This document shows positions 22,736 through 33,614 of a DNA stretch of 64,000 nt, piece after piece. The position numbers and the translations under genes were made by a program. The DNA is taken from positions 19,894,806 through 19,958,805 of the forward strand of contig NC_068978.1 of NCBI RefSeq assembly GCF_016808095.1, read 5' to 3'. How positions within the stretch are numbered: the stretch's first letter is position 1; each line of letters starts with the position of its first letter. A model generated the notes under the pieces. It did not search any database, was not told the DNA's origin, and saw only the letters and a list, made by a program, of their open reading frames with translations. Source of the DNA: Vigna angularis (Eukaryota; Streptophyta; Magnoliopsida; Fabales; Fabaceae).

Positions 22736-22795
22736 GATTGTGTTGCTACAAGATGGTACAGAGCCCCAAAGCTGTATGGCTCCTTCTTTTCTAAG
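22736..22795 (+). pseudogene. Captured MAP kinase exon (TDY-type activation loop)
   Basis: A 60-bp segment with intron borders on both sides (tgcag before 22736, gtatat after 22795). It is open throughout and reads DCVATRWYRAPKLYGSFFSK. Plant TDY-class MAP kinases have DYVATRWYRAPELCGSFFSK at the activation loop and P+1 site, as I remember it. Two changes would kill a kinase: the phosphorylated Tyr is Cys, and the APE Glu is Lys. I saw no neighbouring kinase exons, so this is a lone captured exon. The family call rests on a near-exact 20-residue match. Confidence 0.8.
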
Positions 22796-23709
22796 GTATA
22801 TAATTTGGCCAAAATTTATGTAATATAGATCATTTATAGAGGCATATATGCTTATTTTTAGTTGCAAGGTAGTATTGTGATATTATTGTTGAGACTTGTT
22901 TGAGTTAATAACAATTTTGTAGACATCATTATTGAATGCTGCTGTATCATAATCTTAACTGGATTTGTTTGATTTTTATTCAAGGGTTGTTCCCCTTTAA
23001 ATTTGCATCTGAGGGAGAAAATGTAATTTCATTTTGTGGTTGCAGAGTAATGTAGAACTATGAAGTTAAGTATGCAATATAAATGTTAATAAATTGATGG
23101 GAAATTTGGTTATATTTTTTAAGAAAAAATTTATAGAAATATCTGAGAGTTACTTTCATTTTGTTAGAATATGCTATCTTAGTTTTAAAGTTGATTGCAC
23201 GTTATCTGACTGGATGGTTTGGTTACTTGTGGTTTTGGAAGGAGTTTGAATAATAGTAAGTTTATTAATGATTACTAGGTGAGTATAGTAAGTTAAATAA
23301 AATATATGCAAATTTTGACGAAAACTGAAAAAAACTGAAGAATGAAAAATTCACTTTTTGACGAAAATAGTATGCAACAAAAAGTGAATTTAGAGTACAA
23401 AATAAGGTTGAATATATAAAGGTTAAGTCAAACAAGTTTAAGTTTCATATTTCAATGATATTTTTATTGATGTTATAAAGTAATTGTTCTTTATTCTTAT
23501 GACATGTAATCTTACATTACAAGAGTTATTATACAATATCTTAGTTAATTTTTCTAGATTTCTATCACATCATTCTTAATATATTTGTGCAATTTTATTT
23601 CAATAAAACGATTTTAATATATCTGTATAGCTATTATTAATGTTGTAAGTTGTTGTCTTAACTAATTCTTATGTTCTTTTGTAATAGCTGCAATTGAAGC
23701 ACTGTGAAG

Positions 23710-23817
23710 ATGGTAGAGAAAGTGGAAGAGTTTAACATGAAGTGAGTGGTAGAGGAATTTGAGAGGGTGACAAAGGATGCTAAGAGGTTCAGGACTGCAA
23801 AAGGAATAGAAAATTAG
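23710..23817 (+). pseudogene. Captured GH3/JAR1-like first exon
   Basis: Reads MVEKVEEFNMK, a stop, then VVEEFERVTKDAKR before losing similarity and ending at 23817. The pattern resembles the start of GH3-family acyl-amido synthetases of the JAR1 type (which conjugate jasmonate to amino acids), where a similar acidic N-terminus and an EFE..T.DA motif precede the first conserved helix. An in-frame stop at codon 12 and a broken end make it a pseudogene fragment. The assignment is from memory and moderate. Confidence 0.5.
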
Positions 23818-24289
23818 GATAATTTATTTTTTTTTAGTTCAAGACAAAAAGAAAACAATTGTTTCAGAGCATTAGCATTTTGCTGGTAGTAGGGGTGTGG
23901 ATAAAGAGGAGCAGTGGTTAGTGGAGAACCAACTCCAAGCAAAAAGTTGAAAGTAATTTTATCTTTTTTTCACAAAAAACAAAGACATGTGAATGTTGTT
24001 TGGCAAGACATGGAGTTCATGAGTAGGAGAGAGAAGTGGTGGTAGTAATTTCTGTATTTATTTCTTTGAACTCTCTTCATAGAGTATTCAAATAAAATTT
24101 TCAATGTTTTAATTATTTGATTTTCAACACAATTATATATTATAAATTCTTAACATTTATAATCTGGTAGTAATTATTTAAAATTTAATGAGATGTTTTA
24201 ATGTGTAAAATTTTTAATATTAATTATATAACTATTACAAAAAACCAATCTAATTAAATATGTTAAATATGTTATAAACAATAGATACA

Positions 24290-24550
24290 TATGTATTTGT
24301 AATTACATACGGATTTATCCGTATATAATATCCGTATGTAAATTACATACGGATTTATCTGTATGTAATATTCGTATGTAAATTACATATGGATTTATCC
24401 GTATGTAATTTATATACGGATTTTTCCGTATATAATTTAGCTACGCCTTTTTTATATATGGATTTTTGTCTGTATATAATTCGTATGTAAAATCATTTTA
24501 TATACGGATTTTTGATGTTATATACGGATTTTGACGGTATGTAATAGTGA
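24290..24550. repeat. CACTA right subterminal repeats
   Basis: About ten alternating direct and inverted copies of tacggattt(a/t)tccgtatgtaa. Many form local palindromes such as acggatttatccgt. Confidence 0.88.
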
Positions 24551-24564
24551 TTTTTCTTGTAGTG

Positions 24565-25295
24565 TTACTGGTCAAAGAATATCCTAGGAAAATTGCGTCA
24601 TTAGATTTTGCATCAATTTTACCTAGATTATCTTTTCCATTATTCAAGACAAAGCATTTGTACCCAAATATTTTCAAGTGAGATACATTTGGTTTTCTAC
24701 CATTCAACAATTCATATGGAGTTAATTTCAGAATTGGCCTAATAAGCATCCTGTTTAACACATAACAAGCAGTACTAACTGCATCAGCCCAAAAAGATTT
24801 TGGCACATTAGATTCATTCATAAGGGTTCTAGCTAATTCTTCTAATGATCTATTTTTCCTTTCAACAACACCATTTTGTTGGGGAGTTCTAGGTGCAGAA
24901 AAGTTATGTGCTATGCCATATTCTTCACAAAATTTTTCAAAAGATTCATTTTCAAATTCTCCACCATGATCACTTCTCAATGTTTTGATTTTCAAGTCTT
25001 TTTCATTTTGAATACGTTTTGCAAAAGATTTAAAGGCTTTGAAAGCTTCACTTTTCAAATTTAAAAAGAAGGTCCAAGTGAATCTTGTGTAATCATCAAC
25101 AATTACAAGAGCATAGTAATTTCCACCAAAACTTTTAATTCTAGATGGACCAAATAAGTCCATATGCAAAAGTTCTAAATGTTTTGATGTTGAAATCATG
25201 TTTTTGGATGAAAATGAAGATTTGGTTTGTTTACCTTTTTGACATGCAGTGCATAATTTGTCTTTCTCAAATTTCAGTTTAGGCAAACCAATCAC
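24565..25295 (-). pseudogene. pol: Sirevirus pol: integrase
   Basis: Inserts element DNA into the genome. From 25295: zinc-binding CTACQKGKQ at 16-24, then the DD35E core with HMDLFGP (Asp46), RSDHGGEF (Asp109) and NGVVERKNRS (Glu145), exactly 35 residues between the last two acids. The conserved LTPYELLNGRKP and IFLGYS follow. The reading is cut at 24564 by the CACTA element; codons beyond that are transposon DNA. It is out of frame with the protease part upstream. Confidence 0.92.
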
Positions 25296-25807
25296 AAGAT
25301 TTTTGAAATCAATTTATTCAAATGTTGCATATGAATATGTGCAGCTCTTTTATGCCATAGCCAAGGATTTTCTTCTTTAGCAACTAAGCATGTTATACTG
25401 TGATTAGATTCACTTTCAATATCAATCAAATAAATATTCTTATGCCTAACACCTTGCAAAGCAATATCAGCAGAATCTTTAAAGTGAAGAGTGCATTTAT
25501 CACTTTCAAAAGTTATCTTGAGACCTTTGTCGCATAATTGACTTATGCTTAAGAGGTTATGCTTGAGGCCTTCAACATATAGCACATCTCTTATAGTCAA
25601 TGTATTTCCTCCTCTAATGTCTTCGGTACCCATGATTCTACCTTTGTTGTTATCCCCATAAGTCAAAAATCCTTGCTTTTTCTTCTCAAAAGAGATGAAT
25701 CTTTTCTTGTCACCGGTCATGTGTCTTGAACATCCACTATCAAGATACCACAATGACTTCTTTGACTTAGTAGATTCTTGGCTTCCAATATCTTCTAAGT
25801 CAGCCAT
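25292..25807 (-). pseudogene. pol: Sirevirus pol: protease and pre-integrase domain
   Basis: Starts near MADLEDIGSQ. The retropepsin active site is LDSGCSRHMTG with Asp23; typical KHNLLSISQLCDKG follows at about 91-104. WHKRAAHIHMQHLNKL near the end is the His half of the integrase zinc-binding domain. The frame ends at 25292 and integrase continues in another frame, so a frameshift separates them. A second frame break separates this part from gag (25831). Confidence 0.88.
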
Positions 25808-25830
25808 TAGACAAATATTGGCTTCTTCAT

Positions 25831-26862
25831 CTAATCACTTGAGCTTGTTGAGCTAGATGCATTGTCTTCCCAAGCTATGTAAGCTTTCTTCTTCTTTGGG
25901 AATTTCCTTTCTTTCTTTTCTTCACTTTTCTTGTTCTTTGGACATTCAGTTTTCATGTGCCCTCTTTCTCCACATCCATAACATTTAACACTTAAAGGAG
26001 ATTCTTGATTTTCTCTCCTTTCTTTACGAAATTTGTCCTTTCCTTTTGCCTTCATAAACTTGGCAAATTTCTTTATCATGAGGCTCATGTTCTCCTCATC
26101 ATCAGAATCATCATCTTTAATCCTTTTAGAGTTCTTTCCTTTGGAGATATCGGACTTGAAGGCTAGTGTCTTTCTTTTGCCTTGATCTTCTTCAGCCGTC
26201 AATCTTCTCAACTCAAGCTCATGCTCACGGAGTTTCCCAAACAAAATTGGCATCGACATTTGAGTGAGATTTTGAGACTCAGAGATGACAGTCACCTTTG
26301 GTTGCCACGACCTATCCAATGATTTCAAAATTTTTACATTCAATTCATCAGTATCAAAAGTCTTACCCAACCCTGATAAGTGGTTCACTATGTGAGTGAA
26401 ACGCTTTTGGACATCAGAAATTGTTTCTCCAGGTTGCATTCTGAACATCTCATACTCCTGAATGAGAGTGTTCTTCCTTGCACGTTTCACGTCCTCTGTT
26501 CCTTCATGTGTGACTCTAAGAACTTCCCACATTTCCTGTGCTGTCTTACACACTAAAATTCTATAAAATTCATCAAACACAACAGCAGATGAAATAATAT
26601 TACGAGCTTTAATATCAAACTAGGCTCGTCTATTTTCTTCATTAGTCCACTCAAAAAATCGTTTTTCTACTTCTACACCTTCAACTCTGTTTTTAGGAAT
26701 ATAAGGACCATTTTGTATAGCTTCCCAGATGCCTCTATCAATAGACCCCATAAAAATTTCCATTCTGACTTTCCAGAATGCATAGTTATCACCAGTAAAA
26801 AGTGGTGGTCTGTTAATAGAAGCACCCTCGGCATATACAAGGTGTTGGTTGTGACCAGCCAT
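25831..26862 (-). pseudogene. gag: Sirevirus gag
   Basis: Starts at 26862 (MAGHNQHLVYAEGASINRPP) with the Copia Gag opening LFTGDNYAFWKVRME. An in-frame stop at 26620-26622 interrupts it; the same frame then continues (EFYRILVCKTAQEMWEVL) to 25831. The region RMQPGETISDVQKRFTHIVN is the UBN2-type Gag core. A CCHC zinc knuckle, CYGCGERGHMKTEC, lies at residues 200-213 of the second part. A Lys-rich stretch and Ser/Asp run follow. In this lineage Gag and Pol are usually one frame; here a small indel near 25825 breaks them. Confidence 0.9.
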
Positions 26863-26887
26863 TTTCGCAAATTTTGAAAAACTATCA

Positions 26888-26907
26888 AAGCATGCTCTAA
26901 TACCAAT
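26888..26907 (-). other. Sirevirus primer binding site (tRNA-Met type)
   Basis: On the minus strand, just after the 5' LTR and a 3-nt spacer, is tggtattagagcatgc. It fits the initiator tRNA-Met complement TGGTATCAGAGC with one mismatch. Confidence 0.85.
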
Positions 26908-27876
26908 TGTTGATTAGTACCAGACAGAGTGTAACGCAGCGGGATAAAGCCTAGAGTAACAGAAAGCGTGTTTGGTCACCTTTTTAAAATAAATTGGTCT
27001 GTTTTTAGAAAATCAATTTTCTTTCAGAAAATTAATCGAACAGTTGATATGCGTAAAAGATGAAAAATGTAGGGAATAGAAACTTACACGAGTAATTTTT
27101 ATACTGGTTCGATTCAACATAATCTACGTCCAGTCGTTAATCACTATAAAAAGTGATTAACAGTTCCACTAAAAAGATGTTTCACAGATTACAACAAATA
27201 GTGAATAAAATAGATAAATAAACCTTCCTTCGACGAACGAACCGGAAGAAGAACACTCTGCCAACTCAAAGAGAACCGCTCCGACTATCGACAAACGAAA
27301 CGCGAGCTTCTCCTATTCACGAGACCAGGCAGAGCACCTTGCTAACTCGAAGAGAGCTTGCTCCGACTATCGACACACGAAATGCGAGCCTCTCCTGTTC
27401 ACGAGACCAAGCAAGGGAACTTGAACTATAGCTTCTGAGAACTTCCTCTGACAAACAGTATTCTGCAAGAGCTTCTGTTCAACAATTATATCTTTTTGAA
27501 CTTCACAAAAACCCAATATATAGCTAGCTGTTCTGAATATCTAAGGTTAAGTCCCAACTGTCACGAATAATCGATTATTATAAGTGATAATCGATTATTC
27601 AAGTCCGTTACAGGTTTTTCAAAAATGTGATAATCGATTATATGAGGTGATAATCGATTATTCCTGGATGACTTTGTGATAATCGATTATTGCCATTCCA
27701 TAATCGATTATTGCAGTTAAAAATGCAAGTTTTACAAAGTTTACAAGACTTTCCTACTATATTTAATTTCTACAAATTGCTTTTAAATAATTCTAATATC
27801 TTCTTCAACTAAAACTTCTTGCAGCATCATCAAAACAATTTTCTTCAAGATTTACCAATACTCCTTATTGGTAACA
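26908..27876 (-). repeat. Sirevirus 5' LTR
   Basis: 969 bp, TG...CA on the minus strand (tgttaccaataagg ... caaca). A TATA-like ctatatattggg lies near 27512-27523. Copies of the ataatcgattat palindrome occur at about 27568-27715, between the TATA-like box and the LTR start, so in the promoter region. Confidence 0.93.
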
Positions 27877-27881
27877 GATTT

Positions 27882-29004
27882 CACCAAGTTCCCTCTCATG
27901 TATGTAAGAATTCTTCTTTATGCATTAATGTTAACGTCACTCACTAAATCACTTAAACCCGATCCCTCGCGAAATAAGTTTGTCCTTAATCACCAGTTCA
28001 TGCAATTCCTAGCATTCCTAGCAATTAAATGTGAAGATCAAGAGCTTTAAGACGACCAAGACTCATACCCTCATCCCTAAGAAATATTACTCTTGGGAGA
28101 ATTCAAAAAGAACCTGAATTGTAAGGAACCTCCAAACACTCATGCAATTCATACATCGTGCCATGAATGAGTTAAACAAAGCATGTAATAATCACAGATG
28201 AATTACTCTAACAATTAATGAAAAAGCATATGGTATTGAGAATCAATTCAAATACATGAGAGTTCACAAGGTTACATCATCACCCAACAACAAATAGAGT
28301 TTAGTTCACCATAGACATGGTGAAACTAGATGAAAAATGGAAAAGCATGAGATAGCAAAACCCTAAAAGTAGAGGATAGAAGCTCCCGCAACCAAATCCG
28401 CCTTTAGAGAGTGGAAGAGTGTGCTTTTGCGCTGCTCCAGCCAGAGATACAAAACCTAGGACGCCTGAGTCCTTTAAATAGAGCGAAGAAAGAAAAAAAA
28501 AAGCTCAGGCTCGTGTCATTGGCGCTCAAGCGCCCCACATAGGGCGCCCGGCCAGTGAGCGGTGGTCTTCCACGCTTAAGTCTTCCACATGACGCCCAAG
28601 CTTCATGCCTCTGGCGCTCAAGCGCCCAAAAAGGGGCGCTTGGGCGGTGAACGACACTCTTCTACGCTCAGGCCTTAGAGATGGAGCCCAAGCCTCATGC
28701 TTCTAGCACTCAAGTGCCCAAAAAGGGGGGCCCAGGCGGTGCACGACACTCTTCTGGGCTTGAGCCTCCAAAAATACCGCCCAAGCCTCGAGCATTCCTC
28801 CCTTCTGGTGCTTTTCCAAGCCTTTCTAAGCCCCATCTCCTTGGCACTTCATCTCTGCTTTCCATATTATCTCATTTCCGACCAAAAAAAGGGGATATAG
28901 TCATAAAATCATCAATTTCAATCTCAACTATCTTATTCACACAACTTAACAGAAAAACATGATTCCAAGAAAGTTTCTAAGCAGTATTTTCAACCATTAT
29001 CACA
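27882..29004 (-). repeat. A1 3' LTR, remaining part
   Basis: Continues the LTR interrupted at 16729 and ends ...ccattatcaca, which is TGTGATAATGG on the minus strand. It contains degenerate units built on ggcgctcaagcgcc at about 28510-28790. The purine-rich aaatttggggt lies just beyond, the likely polypurine tract. Confidence 0.85.
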
Positions 29005-30336
29005 ACCCCAAATTTAGAACTTTTCTTGTCTTCAAGCAAAACAGATTGTAACTCAACTTTTCAGAACAATCACTACAATGACTCAACATTTTTCAAAAAC
29101 TTTTTCTTCGAGGACAAGAGATTACTTTTATCAACTCAACATATAGATGTCAATCAAGATGAACAGATGCCTTAATTCAATCAAAATCAATGTGATGCTC
29201 ATATACTTCAACAGATGCTATCCTTAAGAATGATGAATCAACCAAGCAAAGATGCAATCAGAAATTCAAAGAACTACTCCTCACCAAGGAAGGTGTTTCA
29301 CTCAAGCACTCAAAAGTGTATTACTCAAGCACTCAAAAGTGTATCACTCAACTCACAGGTGTATAGTGAGGTGTTGGTATCTTTTTCACTATGCTATCAC
29401 AATGTCACACAAATTAACTTTGCCTTTCATTTAACCACAATCAAACATACTCACAAGCAAGTTGTCATCACAAGGGCTTTTCATGACTTGTAACTTGGCT
29501 GGGCTAAGAAGAAAATTGGTTTTTCTGGTTAGCAAAATCCTTGAGTTAAGAGAAACATTTATGATTTCATCATTCAAGCACAAATCTCTTTTCTTTTTCC
29601 CATCTTTCCCTTGCATTGAGGTTTTCTTTTCATCTTTCTTTTTCTTTTGCTTTTGCTTTTCATGTATTCACTGCTTAGCTCAATGCTTTTTCTTTTCCTT
29701 TCTCAATCTTTCCAGCAATCCCAAACTTGAACCTTTATCAATACCTAACAAATGTTCTCAACTTAGCTCAAGGTAAATATTTTCACAAAGGGTTTTCAAA
29801 ACATGCATATGGCTCAAGGTTCAAAGGGTAAAACAAATTATTTTCTTTTCAGTGGACAAAATCATGTGAAGGCTAAAAGAATAAGGGATAACAAAAGATG
29901 GCCTTGATTATATGAAAACTGCAAGCAAGTATCAACCACAGAAAATTTAAGCAAAATCATTGATGTTTCCAAAGTAATAGCAATTATTCACAACAACTCT
30001 GAAGCCCAAAACTCACACAGGTAAACTCTCAAGTCCTAGAATTCAGAAAAACACCCTACTCAGTATCTCAATCAAGTTTTACCTCAAACACCTGTTTCAT
30101 ACACTGTGAGCCATCACCTGTATATTAGCACATCATACATCATCTCAACATCAATCAGCACACTAGAGCATCACAAAACAATACTTATCACAAAACACAA
30201 CACAGTTGAACCAAAGCAGTGTAGTTCATTCAAGCAAAGTATAATAACAAAACAAATGATTAAAAGGAAAGGTTTAGAAAGCTGGGTTGCCTCCCAATAA
30301 GCGCTTCTTTAACGTCACTAGCTTGACACCATAAAA
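29005..30336 (-). other. A1 non-coding region between pol and 3' LTR
   Basis: About 1.3 kb without a credible ORF. It closely matches the plus-strand region 45480-46791 of A2 in reverse, including 'gatggctcacagtgtatg' and the AAAG/CTTT-rich stretch. It starts after the conserved gacgttaaagaagcgctta (about 30296-30314), which also marks the end of coding sequence in A2. Confidence 0.75.
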
Positions 30337-32204
30337 TCAATCTGGATCAACCAACTCCATGACTGTGGACAGGCGTTCCACATCACCACCCAAATAATGC
30401 TTGAGACGTTGTCCATTGACTATCCAACTTCTTTGTGGGTCTTCAGAGGTTGGATTTGTCAACTCAACTGCTCCATGTGGAAGGATATTCTTGATCATAA
30501 ATGGACTAGACCATTTGGACTTTAACTTTCCAGGGAAAAGTTTTAGTCGTGAATTGAACAACAACACTCGCTGTCCTAGATTAAAGACCCTTTTTACCAG
30601 CTTCCTATCATGAGCAAATTTCACTCTGTCTTTGTAATTTTTAGAAGAATCATAAGCATGCAGCCGCATCTTCTCAAGCTCAATAATTTGCCTTCTTTTT
30701 TCTGTAGTGTCACAAGGATCAAAATTCAAGAATTTTAAAACCCACAGCGCTCTATGTTCCATCTCCACGGGAAGGTGACATGCCTTTCCATAAACCATTT
30801 GGAAATGAGATAATCCAATAGTTGTCTTCATTGCGGTTCGATATGCCCAAAGAGCATCCTCTAACTTCTGAGACCAATCCTTTCTTGATGAAGCAACTGT
30901 CTTTTCTAGAATCCTCTTTATCTCCCTATTAGACACCTTAGCTTGCCCGTTTGTCTGTGGGTGATAAGGTGTAGCTACCTTGTGTCTCACCCCATAGTAC
31001 TTGAGTACCTTTTACTAGTTGCAAATTGCAAAAATGAGATCCTCCATCACTAATGAGTACTCTGGGCGTTCGAAACCGGGATAAAATTTTCCTTTTCAAA
31101 AATTTAATAATAGTGCTAGAATCATTCTTGGGACATGCCGGAGCTTCCACCCATTTACTCACATAATCCACTCCCACTAGTATGTATTCATTATTAAAGG
31201 ATGGTGGAAAAGGTCCAACAAAATCTATGCCCCAGCAATAAAAAACTTGAACCTCTAATATGCCTTGCAGTGGCATTTCATGACGTCTGGAGATGGTACC
31301 CGTCCTTTGACACTTATCACAGTTCCTGGCATGGTTATGAGCATCTTTAAACAGAGTAGGCCAAAAAAATCCTTACTGAAGCATTTTTGTAGATGTTCTT
31401 TCTCCACTAAAATGCCTCCCATAAGGTGAGTCGTGACAATGCCATAAAATTACTTCCACTTCTTCCTTAGTCACACAACGCCTCAAAAGGTTATTTGCTC
31501 CAATTTTGAACAAGTATGGATCATCCCAAATAAACTGTTTGGCATCATGCAAATTTTTTTTTTCTTTGTTGCCAATTGAGATCTTCACGGATTACTCCTG
31601 CAACTTTGAAATTAGTCATATCAGCAAAACACGACCTTTGTTGGATATACATGAGTGTTTCATCAGAGAAGGATTCCCAGATTTCTGGTTCCTTGCTTGT
31701 AACTTCACTGTTAACCAACTGAGATAAGTGATAAGCAATTACATTTTCGCTTCCCTTTTTGTCACGAATTTCCACATCAAATTCTTGTAACAAAAGTACC
31801 CATCTGATCAATCGCGGCTTAGAATCCGGCTTGGTTAGCAAGTACTTCATAGCTGCATGGTCAGTGTAGATAATCACTTTAGACCCAATGAGATAAGGTC
31901 TAAATTTCTCCAGGGCATACACAATAGCAAGAAATTCTTTCTCTGTAGTGGCATAATTCAACTGAGCTTCATTCAAAACCTTGCTTGCATAATAAATAGT
32001 GTGAAATACCTTCTCTCTTCTCTGGCCAAGAACAACACCTATGGCATAATTACTGGCATCGCACATCAGCTCAAATTCTTGATTCCAATCAGGAGCTACA
32101 ATTACTAGAGCAAAAATCAATTTTTTCTTCAAAACATCAAACGCCTTAAGGCACTCATCATCCATCACAAATGGTATGTCCTTAATAAGGAGGCTAATTA
32201 GTGG
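30337..32204 (-). pseudogene. pol: A1 pol: RNase H and integrase
   Basis: RNase H part (31545-32204): LLIKDIPFVMDDECLKAF, then ELMCDASNYAIG, TTEKEFLAIVYALEKF and IIYTDHAAMKYLL with the expected acidic residues. Integrase part: a His/Cys segment near 31373-31500 (ILWHCHDSPYGRHFSG), DKCQRTG-like sequence, GIDFVGPFP (first Asp), VLISDGGSHFC (second Asp), then HPQTNGQAKVSNREIK, where Lys replaces the usual catalytic Glu. The C-terminal part (YGKACHLPVEMEHRALW) is typical of Athila. It ends at 30337. There are at least two frame breaks (near 31545 and 30950) and a stop near 31373. Confidence 0.9.
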
Positions 32205-32209
32205 TTTGG

Positions 32210-33609
32210 TGTTAAAATACTTTTGATCCCCGCCAACGGCGCCAAAAACTTGTTGATGGATTGGCAAGTGTACCAAATCGCACAAGTAATATAAAATGGT
32301 AAGACAAGTATCGTATCCCTGAAGACTCTCGGCACTAAACAATTGTGTGATAACTTGATTAATTAAGACTTAAATAAAACGAGATCATTGGTTTAAGATG
32401 CAAAGACAGAAAATTAAATATGAATGCAAATTGATCAATAGTAGAGTAACACAAAGATGAACGAATGTTGTTTAAAATGAGATGAATATGTTGTTAGGGT
32501 TTGATTTCACAAAGTTTACTCTCATGTATATAAGAATTCTTATTTTTACATTAATATTAACGTCACTCACTAAATTACTTAGAACCTGATCCCTCAGTGC
32601 AATAAGCCTGCCTTAATTTCTAGTTCGTGCAATTCCTAGCGTTCTTAGAAAATTAAGTCTGCAGATCAAGAGCTTAAGACGACCAAGTACTCATACCCTC
32701 ATCCTTGAGAGATATTACCCTTGGGAGAATTCAACAAGAACCTGTATTGTGATGAACCTCCCGACACTCATGCAATTTATAAATCATGCTACTAAATCAG
32801 TTAAATAGAGCAAACATTGAAACACATGAATTACCTAACAGTTAATGAAAAAGCATATAAATTAAGAATCAATTCAAATACATGAGAGTTCACAAGGTTA
32901 CATCATTCCCCAACAACAAATAGAGTTTAGTTCCTCATAGACATGGAAAAACTAGATGAATAATGGAAAAGTATCAGATAGTGAAACCCTAAAAGTAGAA
33001 GAGGAAGCTCCCGCCTCCAGATTCGCCTTTAGAGAGTATAAGAGTGTGTTGTTGTGTTGCTCCAGCCAGAGATACAAAACCTAGAGCGCCTGGGTCCTTT
33101 AAATAAAGTCAGAAAAGGGTAAAAACATGGCCCGGTCTGAAAGAGTCGAAAAAGAGCAAAAACTGGGCTGGATCTGCGACGCACGACGCTGGGGCACCCC
33201 ATTTAGGGCCAGGCGGTGGACGGTTCTCATGTAGGGCTTGAGCCTTCAATTGGTCGTCTAGGCTTCAGGGTCCGCCGCTCAGGCGGCCTAAGAGTGTGCC
33301 CGGGCGGTGGACTTTGTTTTTTTGAGGCTCAAGCCTCTAGATAGGGCGCCCAAGCTAGTGTAGTTCCTCCTTTTGGTGTTTTTCCAGGCCTTTCTGAGCT
33401 CTACTCCTTAGCACTTCATCTCTGCTTTCCATATTCTCTCATTACCTATCAAAACAAGGGAAATTAGTCATAAAATCATCAAATTCAACCTCAACTCTCT
33501 TATTCACATAACTTAATGAAAAAACATGAGTCCAAGCAAGTTTCTAAGCGTAAAAGGGTGTATTTAGTATTAATTACATCCCAAATAACGATATTTTCAA
33601 CCGTTAACA
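32210..33609 (-). mobile_element. Shrunken Athila insertion: one LTR plus primer site
   Basis: Splits A1's RT coding sequence. The TSD is perfect: tttgg at 32205-32209 and 33610-33614. On the minus strand it consists of a complete LTR (33609 to 32251), a spacer, a tRNA-Asp PBS and about 17 bp, ending ...ttttaaca. Removing it restores the reading IAKPLISLLIKD across the gap. It is neither a solo LTR nor a full element; most of the interior and the second LTR were deleted, leaving a terminal 'aaca'. Confidence 0.9.
32227..32244 (-). other. tRNA-Asp primer binding site of the shrunken insertion
   Basis: Reads TGGCGCCGTTGGCGGGGA on the minus strand. It matches the Athila-type complement of tRNA-Asp (TGGCGCCGTTGCCGGGGA) at 17 of 18 positions. 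Confidence 0.85.
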
Positions 33610-33614
33610 TTTGG

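Larger units (their letters stand above)
21502..24564. mobile_element. CACTA transposon with host gene fragments
   Basis: Ends are CACTACAAGAAAA... and ...TTTTTCTTGTAGTG. The TSD is a perfect 3 bp, tta (21499-21501 and 24565-24567), diagnostic of CACTA. Subterminal repeats of tacggat and its reverse atccgta fill 21530-21600 and 24290-24545, the usual transposase-binding arrangement. No transposase ORF is visible in its 3063 bp, so it is non-autonomous. Between the ends lie a gene-like 5' leader (about 21680-22250), a MAP-kinase exon (22736-22795) and a GH3-like first exon (23710-23817). It sits between the integrase and RT parts of the Sirevirus pol. Confidence 0.95.
16730..27876 (-). mobile_element. 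Sirevirus-type Ty1/Copia retrotransposon
   Basis: Minus-strand element of 11.1 kb including a CACTA insertion. Two LTRs of 969 bp each (16730-17698 and 26908-27876) differ at roughly 25-30 positions by eye (about 97% identity). The flanking duplication gattt is perfect (16725-16729 and 27877-27881). A tRNA-Met-type PBS lies next to the 5' LTR. Order: gag, protease, integrase, RT, RNase H, then an extra ORF and repeated polypurine tracts before the 3' LTR. An extra 3' ORF and multiple polypurine tracts are Sirevirus hallmarks (SIRE/Maximus lineage). A stop, frameshifts and the CACTA insertion make it defective. Confidence 0.95.

Noticed and set aside
24498..24564. Extension of the integrase ORF beyond 24565
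   Set aside because: These codons are the CACTA terminal sequence, not integrase.
30401..32108. Plus-strand ORFs such as 31506-31727 and 31857-32108
   Set aside because: Antisense to the RNase H and integrase of A1, without any own features.
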